Below, piece after piece: positions 11,101 through 21,384 of a stretch of DNA of 64,000 bases. Position numbers and translations under genes: made by a program. The first letter of the stretch is position 1; each line of letters begins with the position of its first letter. Source of the DNA: Hippopus hippopus (Eukaryota; Mollusca; Bivalvia; Cardiida; Cardiidae); the NCBI GenBank assembly GCA_946811185.2, contig OX328107.1:11869565-11933564 (forward strand). Direction: 5' to 3'. A model generated the notes under the pieces. The model ran no database searches and was not told the DNA's origin. It saw only the letters and a list, made by a program, of their open reading frames with translations.

Positions 11101-11219
11101 TTGAAAATGAAGTATGACTTACCAGTTACGATGTAATCCGCCTGGTTTTCCTCCGAGTCGCCTGAGACAATGTTACAGCCAAGAAATGTGAACACTGCAA
11201 GTAATAAACAGAGTACCAT
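8165..11219 (-). CDS. Small secreted cysteine-containing protein; 3' part tentative
   Basis: Exon 1 (11123-11219) encodes a signal peptide, MVLCLLLAVFTFLGCNIVSG, then DSEENQADYIVT, with donor G|GTAAGT. Exon 2 (9065-9214) follows in phase 1 behind TTGGTTACAG and encodes GNDVVTCSMVAVPGYPGYF and CAENSVFDQSACGCVFQNI before G|GTAGGT. The C-x6-FDxxxCxC pattern is reminiscent of secreted chitin-binding or shell-matrix-type domains, but the family is not recognised. Two further in-frame pieces can complete the gene: a 27-nt exon (8615-8641) and an 8-nt coding end (8165-8172) with TAG, followed 10 bases later by AATAAA (8150-8155). The total would be 93 residues. These last two exons are too short to trust without transcripts. 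A TATA-like motif lies about 60 bp upstream of the ATG. Confidence 0.6.
8180..8406. mobile_element. Family A MITE, full length
   Basis: Left end degenerate (ACAAAACGACGACAA), right end GTGTGGTACAGGATTAA. The palindrome carries AAAGGATAAAATGCTGG in both arms. It abuts the proposed last exon of the small secreted protein gene. Confidence 0.8.
8615..8641 (-). CDS. Possible 27-nt micro-exon
   Basis: Acceptor TTCCAAAATGCAG and donor ACG|GTATGT bound nine codons that join in frame to exon 2 (reading DGTVSHSPH). The flanking signals are good, but a segment this short can arise by chance. Confidence 0.35.
9065..9214 (-). CDS. Cysteine protein exon 2
   Basis: 150 nt, phase 1 on both sides. Four cysteines (TCSM, HQCAEN, SACGCVF) in an open frame bounded by a good acceptor (GGTTACAG) and donor (GTAGGTAA). 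The absence of stops and the cysteine spacing argue for a real exon. Confidence 0.72.
9260..9440. mobile_element. Family C MITE, diverged
   Basis: TGTAGATCGAGATAAGACTG and GGTATGATCTTCGATCTTCA arms in the intron between exons 1 and 2 of the small secreted protein gene. Confidence 0.6.
10191..10640. mobile_element. Foldback element D1 with a near-perfect 150-bp palindrome
   Basis: Arms 10191-10263 and 10270-10343 (TTTCGGTGAAAGATCGAAAT, CATCGGTAATATTTTCACGA and complements) flank a three-base centre. It is followed by a unique segment ending CCTACCGGAAAGCATGAAAT. A related copy lies at 15.2-15.7 kb in opposite order. Confidence 0.8.
11123..11219 (-). CDS. Cysteine protein exon 1 (signal peptide)
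   Basis: 97 nt; ATG at 11217-11219. A strong hydrophobic leader is followed by an acidic stretch, and a consensus GTAAGT donor falls exactly at the end of the open frame, leaving phase 1. Confidence 0.75.
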
Positions 11220-11275
11220 CGTGTCAGGCCAACCAGTAGCTAATCACGCGGCAGATCACAGCTCTATCAGTGTTA

Positions 11276-11285
11276 AATATTTATG
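11276..11285 (-). promoter_or_regulatory. TATA-like motif upstream of secreted protein gene
   Basis: On the minus strand CATAAATATT lies about 57-66 bp before the ATG of the cysteine-protein gene. That would give a 5' UTR of roughly 30-40 bp if used. AT-rich motifs are common here, so support is weak. Confidence 0.3.
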
Positions 11286-11783
11286 AGCCATGCAAAAAGT
11301 GTCGACCCCATCCAAGCATGCTGACATGAATCAAAACTCGAAACTGTTTGCTGTTTGTAAATTTTATGCACGCCTAAGGACCATTCGGAGACAAAAAATA
11401 CGTTTATGGCGTGTTAAACGTTGCAATATTTGGATGTTTTTCGGACAACCCCCTCCCTCCTTAAAAATCAAATCTTTTAATGGGCTGTGTTCTGTGAATC
11501 TGTGAAAAGGTTTAATGGTTTAATGCATCCATGTCATGCGCGCACTATGCATGCTGACCTGGGTCGAAACTTTTTGTTTTATCTAAATTTTCTGTATTTC
11601 AAAGGACAATTTCCCCCGGTTTTTAGACAAAAAAAGACGTATATGATGCAACGACTTGCTTGGTATAATGCATGACGAAGATTCATTTAACTTTATTCAT
11701 CCATCGCCGCTATTTTTAGGGGACCGTGAGCCTATTTCTACATTTTCTGCTTCCACATCCTATATGCAGTCCGTCCGTCAGTC

Positions 11784-11789
<6 letters not shown>

Positions 11790-11877
<88 letters not shown>
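11790..11877 (+). repeat. (CT)n microsatellite
   Basis: About 44 CT units with rare interruptions. Two long Ser/Leu-only open frames over it are artefacts. Confidence 0.97.
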
Positions 11878-11878
<1 letters not shown>

Positions 11879-12524
11879 AAAAATTCAGTCAGCACAAATT
11901 TAGGATTTATTTGCAGAAGACAACAGCCTTAACTTTAAATATATCACACGTGTAAATAATTTGATTATGAAGTCGTAAATAATCGAAAATTTAAGACTAC
12001 CGTCATTAAACGTCAACAAGATTTATGATCAGAGATCGTCTAATATGCGGAACTGACAATGGCTGGAGAAAATGATTGAAATATTTTAAGTATATCATAT
12101 TTCATAGGTTAATAAATTAGTTCTATCATGTAGAAAGTTAGTTAGTGCCAATTGTCTCTGCATTTTTTTTCATACCAGGGGTCCAGGGTGAAAGCTTTGG
12201 AACCAGGAAGTCCTTGTTCACACTACAAAGCCCCAGCTTTGTGCAACCAAGGAAAAACATAAATAAGTAATTTGTCGCCGTTTTATGATGGGTGTATCGT
12301 TGAAAATGGAGTAATACACCATTTTACAAAGCCTTTTCAATCCATCCCTGAAATTTTGTATAATAACTTTTTGGACCGCCCTCACCCCCTTACTCACTCA
12401 CTCACCAACACACATCCACCCATAACTAATATTGGGGTAAAACTTCATTTTTAACCTCTTACCCAACAATACTTTAACTTTAAATATATCGTATATGTTT
12501 GTGTATATATTTGTACAACACTGA

Positions 12525-12720
12525 TGAAGTATGCTTTAGAAAACATTGTGGGAAAAGGAGAAAATACTGGTACCCAGCATTTTCTCCTTTTCCCACAGTG
12601 CTTTCTACTCTTGCAAAGACAACTCCTTACATTTGAGTCACATTTTGTTTGTCATCTGTAAATAGATCTAGATCTACTTTCAATTCCGGCAAATCTTGAT
12701 TTTTTGTCCTGTGATAAATG
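12525..12720. mobile_element. Family A MITE, nearly complete
   Basis: GAAAACATTGTGGGAAAAGG, core CTGGTACCCAGC, matching opposite arm, then GTCATCTGTAAATAG and TTTGTCCTGTGATAAA. Left TTAA end not clear. Confidence 0.75.
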
Positions 12721-12864
12721 GTCGAATGGTACAGCGATAGAAATTAGATCAGAATCAGCCAATCCGTTGTCTGTAATATTATGGAGGAATACAGCAAGAT
12801 CGGCGGCGTCCATATTCAATTACCACTCTTAAAAATACTCTTTGTGTAAATCATAGCAAAAGAT

Positions 12865-13258
12865 AATCGAAATTTGAAAGAAACGCAAGTTCCGATTGGC
12901 TAAACCGTGTGGTTTTGCCAATCAGAAATTGCGTTACTTTTTAAATCCGGAAGATTAATTGAATGGTTGATTGTATGGTGTTTAACGCCGTTTTCAACAT
13001 TATTTCAGTTATATCGCGGCGCCCAGTGCACCTATCCATGCTTTCCTGGAGTCTCTTTTACCAGTACTCCGCACAATTTGCTTTCTAAGCCACTGGCTGC
13101 TTTCCCACTTAACCATCGTCTAGACAATGGTAAGCGGTGGGAGAGGAATGAATTCTGTCGCAATCCTCGGAAAGAAATTGGCCGAGCCAGGGATCGAACC
13201 CACGACCCCATGTTCTCAAATCCTACAAAAATCCGGAAGAAGACTAGAAACTTCAATC
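12865..13258. mobile_element. CCAAT-box palindromic MITE split by a SINE
   Basis: TTTGAAAGAAACGCAAGTTC, CGATTGGCTAAACC and its partial complement GGTTTTGCCAATC match the 39.7-kb palindrome. The copy is interrupted after AAATCCGGAAGA by a SINE and resumes at 13229. Confidence 0.7.
12955..13228 (-). mobile_element. CAAT-tailed SINE, 5'-truncated
   Basis: Minus orientation; body GGTGTTTAACGCCGTTTTCA to GGGATCGAACCCACGACCCC. Flanked by AAATCCGGAAGA at 12943-12954 and 13229-13240. Confidence 0.9.
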
Positions 13259-13346
13259 TAGAATTGTTGATGAATACAGGCCCTGAACCTCTTACGTTTT
13301 TTCTTTCTAATAATGTTCCCCAATATTGCTTTTGATATTCATATAT

Positions 13347-13609
13347 AAGCCCTGCTCTGGCAAAAGGAAGCTTAATGCATCTCCGTGATACATCATATCT
13401 AGAAAGTCATCATATCATTATGGATCCATAGAAATCCATTTTGTATAACAAGCGACTGAATCATGCGGTACACTAGTCCTATGACATGCAAAAAATTGAC
13501 CGATAGCGAAAAGTTTCGGCCCAGGTCAGCCTGCGCGGACTGCGCAGGCTGACATGGGTCGATATTTTTCGCAGATGCATTTAGCCCCCTTTTCACAGAG
13601 CATGTCTCA
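13347..13609. mobile_element. Family B MITE, inverted
   Basis: Left end GCCCTGCTCTGGCAAAAGG, right end TTTTCACAGAGCATGTCTC, with CAGCCTGCGCGGACTGCGCA core. Confidence 0.82.
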
Positions 13610-13844
13610 GTTCATTTTCTCTTTTTTTTTTTTTTTTTTTGTTAAAAATGCAATGCAATCCCCAGAGTGACACCCATACGGCCACCATTTTGAATGCTAT
13701 GATTCTATTTATAGTAACATTTTCATGCGGAATCTCGGACTTTATCGCTTACTCGGACCTTTTGTGAACTTTTGCAAGGGATAAATTCTTTCAGGGTGGT
13801 AGAATAGGACAAATTTCTTTCAGGGGTGGTGATGTACGGCACTC

Positions 13845-13895
13845 AGGGAAGGTCGTATAGACCCCTGACCTGGCCTGTCAGGGGTCTACACGACC
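13845..13895. repeat. Short perfect hairpin
   Basis: GGTCGTATAGACCCCTGAC and GTCAGGGGTCTACACGACC around CTGGCCT; one mismatch. Function unknown; could be a foldback remnant. Confidence 0.7.
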
Positions 13896-13899
13896 CTCC

Positions 13900-14575
13900 T
13901 ATACTACTAATAACAACCCCATAGTTTATAACAAAAGCCAATTTCTACCGTGTTACAAAAATATTGAGAAAAAAAGGAGATAGTACTTATACGATAATTA
14001 ATGAGTAACCCAAACTTGTATAGTACATAGAGAGCACACCTTGAGGGGTGGTCGCTGAGCGTGAAATGGTCACTATAATTTGTCATTTTGAACTTTACCT
14101 TAGAAAACATCTGAAATAATGGAACAGAATAAGGATAGGATGGAGAACGAGACATAAAATTGCTCGAAAATAGTGCTGAGCAAAACAAATACAATGCATA
14201 ATATAAAACGACTTACAACATTCCGTTGCTACAAACATGTGAAAGTAATGAGCTTTTATGCCTGCGCAATTATGCAGATAATTAGAAATAATGCAATGCT
14301 AAATATAATTAAATATAATTAAGTGGCATGCATGCTTAATGTCGATTTTTTGTTAAACCCTGACACAAATGTGCTATAACGGTTTATCAAACAAGCCCGT
14401 GTTTCAAAGATTCTGTTGAAATAGCTTGTTTAAAATATTGTGGGAAAAAGCAGAAAATGCTGGTCACAATTTTTTCTACTTTGTCAAACACAACTTGCTT
14501 CATGTAAGCCGCATTGAAATTGTTATCTGCAAGCTCTGAATTCCGAAATGTCTAAAATTTAGTTATATTCGTAAA
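13900..14575. other. No gene seen; one family A fragment
   Basis: Contains a degraded family A arm at 14440-14480 (AATATTGTGGGAAAAAGCAG). Nothing else is supported; the 95-codon frame at 13907-14194 lacks homology and splice context. Confidence 0.55.
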
Positions 14576-14579
14576 GTGT

Positions 14580-14645
14580 TGAGAGAGAGAGAGAGAGAGA
14601 GAGGAGAGGGAGAGAGGGGGAGAAAGGGGGAGAGAGAGGGCAGAC
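14580..14645 (+). repeat. (GA)n-rich microsatellite
   Basis: GAGAGAGAG followed by imperfect GGGGAGAAAGG repeats. Confidence 0.95.
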
Positions 14646-15244
14646 ATGCAGAAAGGACAGGCGCACAGACAGATACTAAGACAGTGCTGCTAAATTACAT
14701 CGATTACTTTTGTTCATTTATTGCGTCTATACGGTCTCTACTGTTGCTGTGTGACAAGACGCTGCACAAAGCCTCAACTCGGTACTGGTACACCAGGAAA
14801 AGTCATACATTAGTGAGCTCTCGCCATGATATTTTTCCAACTTTTTTTAAGACTTTTTATTTCCACATCTTTATCATGAAGCGGTTGAGTTCGTTTCCTT
14901 CTTCTTCTTTTTTTTAAATGATGTTTTGAAAGATAAGAATCCAGTTAATTTGAATTGTATTATATCTTTATGCAATTTTTTCGGCATAAGCAGACACTTT
15001 AAACCTTGACTCTGGTTAAGGCAAATTGTTGTACGTAGTATCTTACCGAATATAATATCCACGAGACTTGGAGATAGCATAATATATAATATTACTGGCT
15101 AATGATTTAACTCAAATTCTCGATGGTCATATTTGTTTAATTATGGGGAACTTCACCATATAAATAATGTATAACATGTACGATTTGTATTATGGGCAGC
15201 AGGCCTTAGCTTATTAATAAAGATAACATTGAAAATAATATTCT

Positions 15245-15712
15245 TTATTTCATGCTTTCCGGTAGTTTATCGAGAAATACTTTTCGATAATTCATGGTTA
15301 TGACTCTTTCATTGAAGGCGGAAACAGCTGTTCCCGCACACAAATTACCTAGGTAAAATGCGCGTGCCACTCAACCAGATTGAAATATGACGTAATTTAC
15401 CCTACATTTCTCGCGCTTTACGAAATAATGCGTTGTTATGCGGAGGGGATACGCCACAGGGAATAACCGAAAAGAACTGTACTGGATTTTGATGTAAGTC
15501 CCGCAAAAAAAAGGGTTAGAAGCATGAAATAAATAGAATATTTGTGGGGTCTTTTTCGGTGAAAGATCGAAATTTATTTCATCTCGTGAACATCATCGGT
15601 AACATTTGCACGAGCGGCGCACACAGCCACGAGTGAAAATATTAATTACCGATGAAGTTCACGAGATGAAATAAATTTCGATCTTTCACCGAAAAAAACA
15701 AATATCTTCTAG
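15245..15712. mobile_element. Foldback element D2, inverted relative of D1
   Basis: Starts ATTTCATGCTTTCCGGTAG. It shares CCTAGGTAAAATGCG, GACGTAATTTACC and the GGTGAAAGATCGAAATTTAT palindrome with D1, but one arm has an insertion and its loop (CGGCGCACACAGCC) differs. Confidence 0.8.
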
Positions 15713-16175
15713 ATCTATTTATTATATACCTGAAAGTTTTCCGGAGAAAATACATGTATGCGTCGCACGCGGATAAAATATCACACAAGGCAGAAAAAAA
15801 AAAACGTATCTACACACTGTGAAATACGGTTCCAAATATGATGACGTAATGATGACGTTACTCACGAGCGGAATATGTATACACATGTATCCATTTACAA
15901 TTAATATTCATCCATCATTCATAAAAACGTAGTTATTGGCTGCTACACCATTATTTGTTTTATCTTGCTTACCGTTTTCGAACAAAATATCAACAATTGC
16001 AATATTTTTTCATTGAAAGGTGTAGGTATATAACAAAAGGAATATTATGCTGTAGTAACTTTCCTGGCGCTAGTATTTGCTTCTCGCCGAGAAAGAAAAT
16101 TTAGACATCTCGCTCGACCTTCAGTCTCGCTCGATATCAAATACATGCACAGGAAAGTCACTACAACATAGTATT
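15713..16175 (+). mobile_element. Repeat element G1 (matches G2 near 25 kb)
   Basis: Shares CGGATAAAATATCACACA, TACACACTGTGAAATACGG, TGGCTGCTACACCATTATTT and GGAATATTATGCTGTAGTAA with the reverse complement of 24790-25290. Its right part (16050-16170) is a degraded hairpin around TTCCTGGCGCTAGTATTTGC / AAATACATGCACAGGAAAG. Confidence 0.75.
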
Positions 16176-16295
16176 CCTTCACTTTTGAAAGTATCCTTGA
16201 AAGTAAGAGCGTGAACCACCTCGTTATCTTGAAAACTACTTCACGTATGATTACGAAACATTGCACAGATGAGCATTAATTATCTGGTAACCGTT

Positions 16296-16665
16296 TTAAG
16301 GTAGTAGACCCCTAATGCTTCTAGTGCAACATGGAATAAAATTTCTTGATAGTTGATGAATAAGGATTTATACTGATATAATACTTTTGCACATTTTTAA
16401 CCGACCAGAAATTCCTTTGATGTCCATCTTGAAAATATTTGTTGACACTTTTGTTAGTTTTCAGAAATGGGAGGTAATTATTATCTCCCTTTGTAATGAG
16501 AATGTAGTGGTTTTAGATTTATAGATGATAATTCTAAGAAGGAAAAAAAGGAAAAAGTGGCTCGGCTGAAGTAGTAAAATAATACTCATTTTTAATCATA
16601 GCAAATTTTGAAGGATAATATTATAGTGGAAATAGCTGTTTTCCATAAAGGGTCCACTACCTTAA
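16296..16665. mobile_element. TIR element E1
   Basis: 370 bp from TTAAGGTAGTAGACCC to GGGTCCACTACCTTAA. It is non-coding and nearly identical to E2 16 kb away, which suggests recent activity. TTAA may be the target site. It lies about 80 bp upstream of the mariner remnant. Confidence 0.88.
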
Positions 16666-16745
16666 GCTTTCAAATTTCGTCTTATTCAAGTAGGTAAAGT
16701 GTGACGTCATTTTAATGACGTCATATACCGCATTAGTGGTCCACA

Positions 16746-17745
16746 ATGTCGGACGACGTTTTATTTGAGCCGAGAGTAATCATAAAGTTTTACTTCAAAA
16801 TCGGAAAGTATTGATCAGAAATCAAAACCGATTTAGAAAAAGTTTAAGGGGTCTCTGCACTCAAGAAATCTGATATTCGTAAATGAATCGGACTGACTTA
16901 GAGAAGGGTGCGATACTGTTAAAGATGACCCTAAATCTGGCAGTCCATCAACATCAGTCATAGACAAAATCATCACGGATGTAGAGCAGCATGTAAAACA
17001 AGATCGCGGAGATACTGTGAGGGAAATAACTGGCACATTTAGCATTTCATATAAAAGAGCCAAGGAGATTTTTACTGAAAATCTTGGAATGTTGCATGTT
17101 TGTGCAAGGTGGGTACTACGACTATTGACGCCCGTAACTTTACTAATCGTAACATGCGATGAAACATTAGTACACTTTAACGAGACTGAATCCACACAAC
17201 AAAGCAGTGTATCGAACATCCAACATTGCCTTCCACTGCTAAAGCCAAATTTTCTATTTCATTTGGTTAAGGTATGTGCATCATTTTTTTTTTTTTTCTA
17301 TTCTCTTTTTTTTTCTTCTGAATCATGTTATATCTATACATACTACAGCCAATGCTGAGATGTATGCCCACATTATTCAAATGAATTTCACAAACACCAT
17401 ACGAAAAAAATAGCCAAAAGTCCTGCAGAGTGACGTCACTTTACAGCATTATAACACCCTTGCTCACAAAGCCACACTTGTACAGGAAACTTTGCAAAAA
17501 CTAAACATAGAAACAGCAGCCAACCCATCCTATAATTTAGTCCTGACCCCTTTGATCTTCTGGCTATTTCTTGTTTTGAAAGATTCTCTACGTGGCACGT
17601 GGAACGAAAGCAGAGAGGAACTAACCCTCATTATGACCGGGTCCTTAAGAGTAACGTCACGTGACGTGTTTCGTTGCATGGCAACCAAGATTGAATAAGT
17701 GCATAGAATTCAAAGGAGGTTACATTCAAAAACAGTTCTTTCTGA
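16746..17745 (+). pseudogene. Decayed mariner-family transposase
   Basis: Remnant of a DD34D mariner transposase, an enzyme that cuts and pastes its own element at TA sites. It starts MSDDVLFEPRVIIKFYFKIG and continues through several stops. Recognisable pieces are DDPKSGSPSTS, the helix-turn-helix region around TVREITGTFSISYKRAKEI, RWVLRLLTP, the first catalytic motif TCDET (about 17152-17166), VQETLQKLNIE and the C-terminal WQPRLNKCIEFKGGY. The second catalytic Asp (usual HDN) has become Tyr, and the region of the third (usual SPDLAPSDYHLF) reads SYNLVLTPLIFWLF with both Asp lost. A 3' segment is split into another frame. It cannot be active. Terminal repeats were not located. Confidence 0.85.
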
Positions 17746-17849
17746 TCACCCCTCGTATATAGCTTGAATACTTGTATCTGTAATATGTATTCATGTATCA
17801 CCTTATATCACATGGTATTATTTGCCGATTACTATGCGCTGAATGTAAC

Positions 17850-17905
17850 GATTAAACTTATTATTATCATTATTATTATCATTATCATCATCATAATCAA
17901 ACTCT
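17850..17905 (+). repeat. (TTATTA/ATC)n microsatellite
   Basis: TTATTATCATTATTATC repeats encode only isoleucine in one frame; not coding. Confidence 0.9.
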
Positions 17906-18128
17906 TCATTAAGTGCATAAAAGAAGAAATGCCTCATGAAACGCGTTTGGCATTGACAACATTGTTTATAAACAAACATAATTTAAACGACATATAATTT
18001 ACTAAATTAGGAAAACTGACCGTTTTTTAGCAGGACATAAGTACGATAAAAATGCAAAATAAGAAATAAATCTTCGAGCAGTCTTGACGAAAATTCCTGT
18101 GCAGTTCTTCTTTTAAAATTCAAAATTT

Positions 18129-18395
18129 GGGTCATGCTCTGTGAAAAAGGGGGTTTGATGCATCTGCAAAAAAAGGAATCGACCCAGGTCAGGCTGCGTA
18201 GTCCGTGCAGGATGACATGGGCCGAAACTTTTTGCTATTGGTCAAATTTATACATGTGAAGGGACCATTATACATCCAGATCCAGTGGGCTGTTAGACAA
18301 AATGTATTTTATGGATAACTTAATGATGTGATGTCTTGTTTAGTACAATGCATCACGGAGATGCATTAAGCCCCCTTTTCACAGAGCATGGCTCA
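18129..18395. mobile_element. Family B MITE
   Basis: GGTCATGCTCTGTGAAAAAG to CACAGAGCATGGCTC; palindrome degraded (CAGGCTGCGTAGTCCGTGC). Confidence 0.82.
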
Positions 18396-18486
18396 ATTAT
18401 TTTTTCTGTGCGAATTCTCTACTTAACGACAAAATTCTAGACCCATCAATTTTGCATGCATTTGCAGACGACAAATGAATTCTGTC

Positions 18487-18714
18487 TTAACTCTTTGCCA
18501 CACAATCCCGAATTTTGACGACCCCAGGGAAAAGGACTTTAGAAAACACTGTGGGAAAATGAGAAAATGCTGGTAACCAGCATTTTCTCATTTTCCCACA
18601 GTGTTTTCTATCCTATCGAAGACAAATTTCACCGTTTGATCCACACTTGAATTGTCGTCTGCAAACTCTTTCAAATTGGACAAGTCTTAAATTTTGTCGT
18701 TTGGTAAGAGTTAA
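18487..18714. mobile_element. Family A MITE, full length
   Basis: TTAACTCTTTGCCACACAA to TTTGGTAAGAGTTAA, perfect palindrome with a G/C pair replacing the usual one in both arms (AAAATGAG / CTCATTTT), so the two arms changed together. Confidence 0.85.
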
Positions 18715-19245
18715 CCCTTTACTATACTACAAAAGTTTAGGCTTGTCTGTATTTAGTTAATTTACAGGCGACCAATGAAATGTTTTTCAAATGATAGTAA
18801 TAGTCTTTTAATGGTTGGAAAACTTTGTGTAAAAAGGAGAAAATACTGGTTACCAAAGTATTCATAGGGCTTCCTTCTAACGGTGCCGAGCCCCGGCAGC
18901 TCAGTCGGTAAAGTGCAGGACTTGAGAACAGGGGGTCGTGAGTTCGATCCCTGGCTCGGCCAATTTCTTTCCGAGGATTGATGGTAGTCATTGCGACAGG
19001 ATTCATTCCTCTCCCACCGCTGACCATTGTCTCGACGATGGTTATGTGGGAAAGCAGCCAGTGGCTTGGAAAGAAAATTGTGCGGAGTACTGGTAAAAGA
19101 GACTCCAGGAAAGCATGGATAGGTGCACTGGCCGCCGCGATGTAACTGAAATAATGTTGAAAACGGCGTTAAACACCATACAATCAATCAATCAATCAAT
19201 CCTTCTAACGGTAGTTAAAACTTGTGATTGTGTTGTAAAGGTTGA
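18715..19245. mobile_element. Family A MITE interrupted by a SINE
   Basis: The MITE runs from about 18715 to 18884, resumes at 19201 (GGTAGTTAAAACTTGTGATT, matching the family's GTTAAAACTCGGGATT), and is split by a SINE with a 12-bp target duplication. So this MITE copy was present before the SINE. Confidence 0.75.
18885..19200 (+). mobile_element. Full-length tRNA-derived SINE with CAAT tail
   Basis: 316 bp. The tRNA-like head has A-box-like GCAGCTCAGTCGGTAAAG and B box GAGTTCGATCCC. The body contains AAAGCAGCCAGTGGCTTGG and GTTGAAAACGGCGTTAAACA, with a (CAAT)n tail. Flanked by a perfect 12-bp target duplication CCTTCTAACGGT (18873-18884 and 19201-19212) inside a family A MITE. Confidence 0.92.
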
Positions 19246-19254
19246 TGTGATATG

Positions 19255-20830
19255 GATTTGCATTGAAAAGGAAGAACACATTGTAAATGCTGGTAACCAG
19301 CACTTTCTCCTTTTCCTACAACTTTTTTTTTCAACGCCTTCTTTCCCAGGGTCCGAAAAACAAGAATTGTTTGGAATAGTATTAAATAAAGTTGGTCCAT
19401 ACCCGGCTGATCCCGATCTCTTATAACCTCCGCAAAAATATCAAATCAAGATCAAACTGCACATGTGTACAATTAGATCGCGGTCCATATCTTCGACACC
19501 CATTAAATTTCCTAAATTTTATTCGACCAATCTTAAGTTGATCCGTAACGCTTTACAATATAATCTCGTGTTTAAAATCCTGAGAAAAAAAGCTTTCTAA
19601 AACATTGTGAAAACATTGTCGGAAAGGAAGAAAATGCTGTATCAGTATCCTTTTCCCACAATATATTCTATCCTTTCAAAGATAATCCGAGACGGCACTT
19701 TACGACCACATTAGAGTTTGTGCTACAGTAGACTTGCACAAAACAGAAAATTACATAAAAACGGAAAGTGTCGTTTCGGATTAGCCTGCGCGGACTGATC
19801 AGAGACGACACTTTACGCAAATGTCCGAATGCCTCTTTTCGCGTGTTACAGGCCATATAGAATGAAAAACAAAAGGATTCAGCACACCAGCTTTCCTTTA
19901 CGATGAAACACTAATATTTTTGGACGACTATTTCACTGCCAACAAATTAAAGGCGTCAAAGGCTAAATTTTGCTATAAGTGCAGTCTGGTCTTTATCTAC
20001 ACTGTCTGTTAAAGCTATTGCAACCGCCGTTGACTGTGAAAGAATTAATTCTACATTCCCAAAGCAAACACCTAAGACCTCGATTAGACCTTAAGCTTTG
20101 CAACGTCTGATCCTAGCTATAAAGTGGGTGTTTGTATTGTCAATTTTCAATAGCAACAAGCCTTTTTTAAAACTCTTTTTCAAGTAATTCCGTGTTTTAA
20201 AGGCCGCCTAAAGTTTATGAAAACATTTTAAGAAAAGGAGAAAATGTTAGCAACGAGCATTTTTTCCTTTCACCAAAATGTTTTCTACTCTCCGTAAGAC
20301 AAATTCCAGTGTTTTAGCCCAATATAATTTTTCATGTCCAAATGGGTTGAATTTAAACAAGCCAAAAATTTTGTCGTCTGGAAGAGTATCAAATTATTAT
20401 CCCCTAAAACAAATTTGCAGCAGACGAGTTTTTTTTTTTTAATAAAATCCAATGAAATAAACACAATTAGGATAAATTACTGTAAATCTACGATCACTTG
20501 TGTAATACATGTATGAAAAAATGCATTGTTACAAGCAGTTTATTTTCTTTTGTCGCAGTATTCAAAAAGTGTTCTATTGCTGGACAAAAAAAAAGTCTTC
20601 GGCTACATAAAAATGATTTAAGCTCTTACCACGCTTTCTCGAGTTTTAACGGCCTTGAGGTAAAAAAAAAAAGCTTTTGAAAATTGTTGGAAAAGAAGAA
20701 AATGCTGATAACCACAATGGTTTCTACCTATTCATATACAAATTCCACAATTTTTGCCACAAGAAGTTTATCGTCTGTTAATGCGTTAGATTAGGACAAG
20801 CCCAAAATTATGCCGTGTGGTAAAAGGTGA
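19255..20830. repeat. Cluster of five degraded family A copies
   Basis: Palindrome remnants are centred near 19295, 19640, 20255, 20720 and the tail near 20770-20830 (AATGCGTTAGATTAGGACAAG ending TGGTAAAAGGTGAATTAA). One family C fragment (AAGTGCAGTCTGGTCTTTATC near 19976) lies between them. No gene is visible in this stretch. Confidence 0.65.
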
Positions 20831-21052
20831 ATTAATTCACTGTTTGTGTATCGTCGTTTCGTCTAATTCAACCAAAAAAGATTAGAAATGAACGATAACA
20901 TAATTATGTCAAGGTAAACCATGTAAAGATAAACTTTGTGGGAAAAAGAACTTACCTAGAATTATCAGCATTATTCCGAAAGTGAGCAAATCCCACAAAA
21001 CCTGTTTTCACTTGATAGATTTCTCGGATGCCTGGAATATGTCCGTAGATTC

Positions 21053-21265
21053 TTAACCTTTAGAGCGCCCAATAAACCTGTCAGACATTTTCAACCTAGA
21101 AATACGACCCAAATAATTGCAAATTCATGGTTGCTTTTGTCTACAGTGTTTCAGCAAAGCGGACAGTGTTGATCAAAGATCAGGCTGCACGTTTTGTGCA
21201 GCCTGATCTTGATCTACACTGGCCGCAAAGGCAACTATAGTCGTGAAAAGCGCTTTAAGGGTTAA
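21053..21265. mobile_element. Family C MITE, inverted
   Basis: TTAACCTTTAGAGCGCCC to GCGCTTTAAGGGTTAA; hairpin AGATCAGGCTGCACG / TGCAGCCTGATCT. Confidence 0.8.
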
Positions 21266-21384
21266 ATAAAATTAAAATCAAATACCAGCGAATAGCGAAA
21301 CAAACCGCAATTATGCATTACAGGAACGATAAAAAGTGTACGTTTCGGTCTTATTGGATCTGAGGGCACTTTGACCTCTACTCG

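Noticed and set aside
11656..11955. Long Ser/Leu open frames
   Set aside because: They are translations of a (CT)n microsatellite.
18885..18962. tRNA gene
   Set aside because: A and B box-like motifs belong to the SINE head. The acceptor stem does not close properly and the sequence continues into the SINE body with a target duplication.
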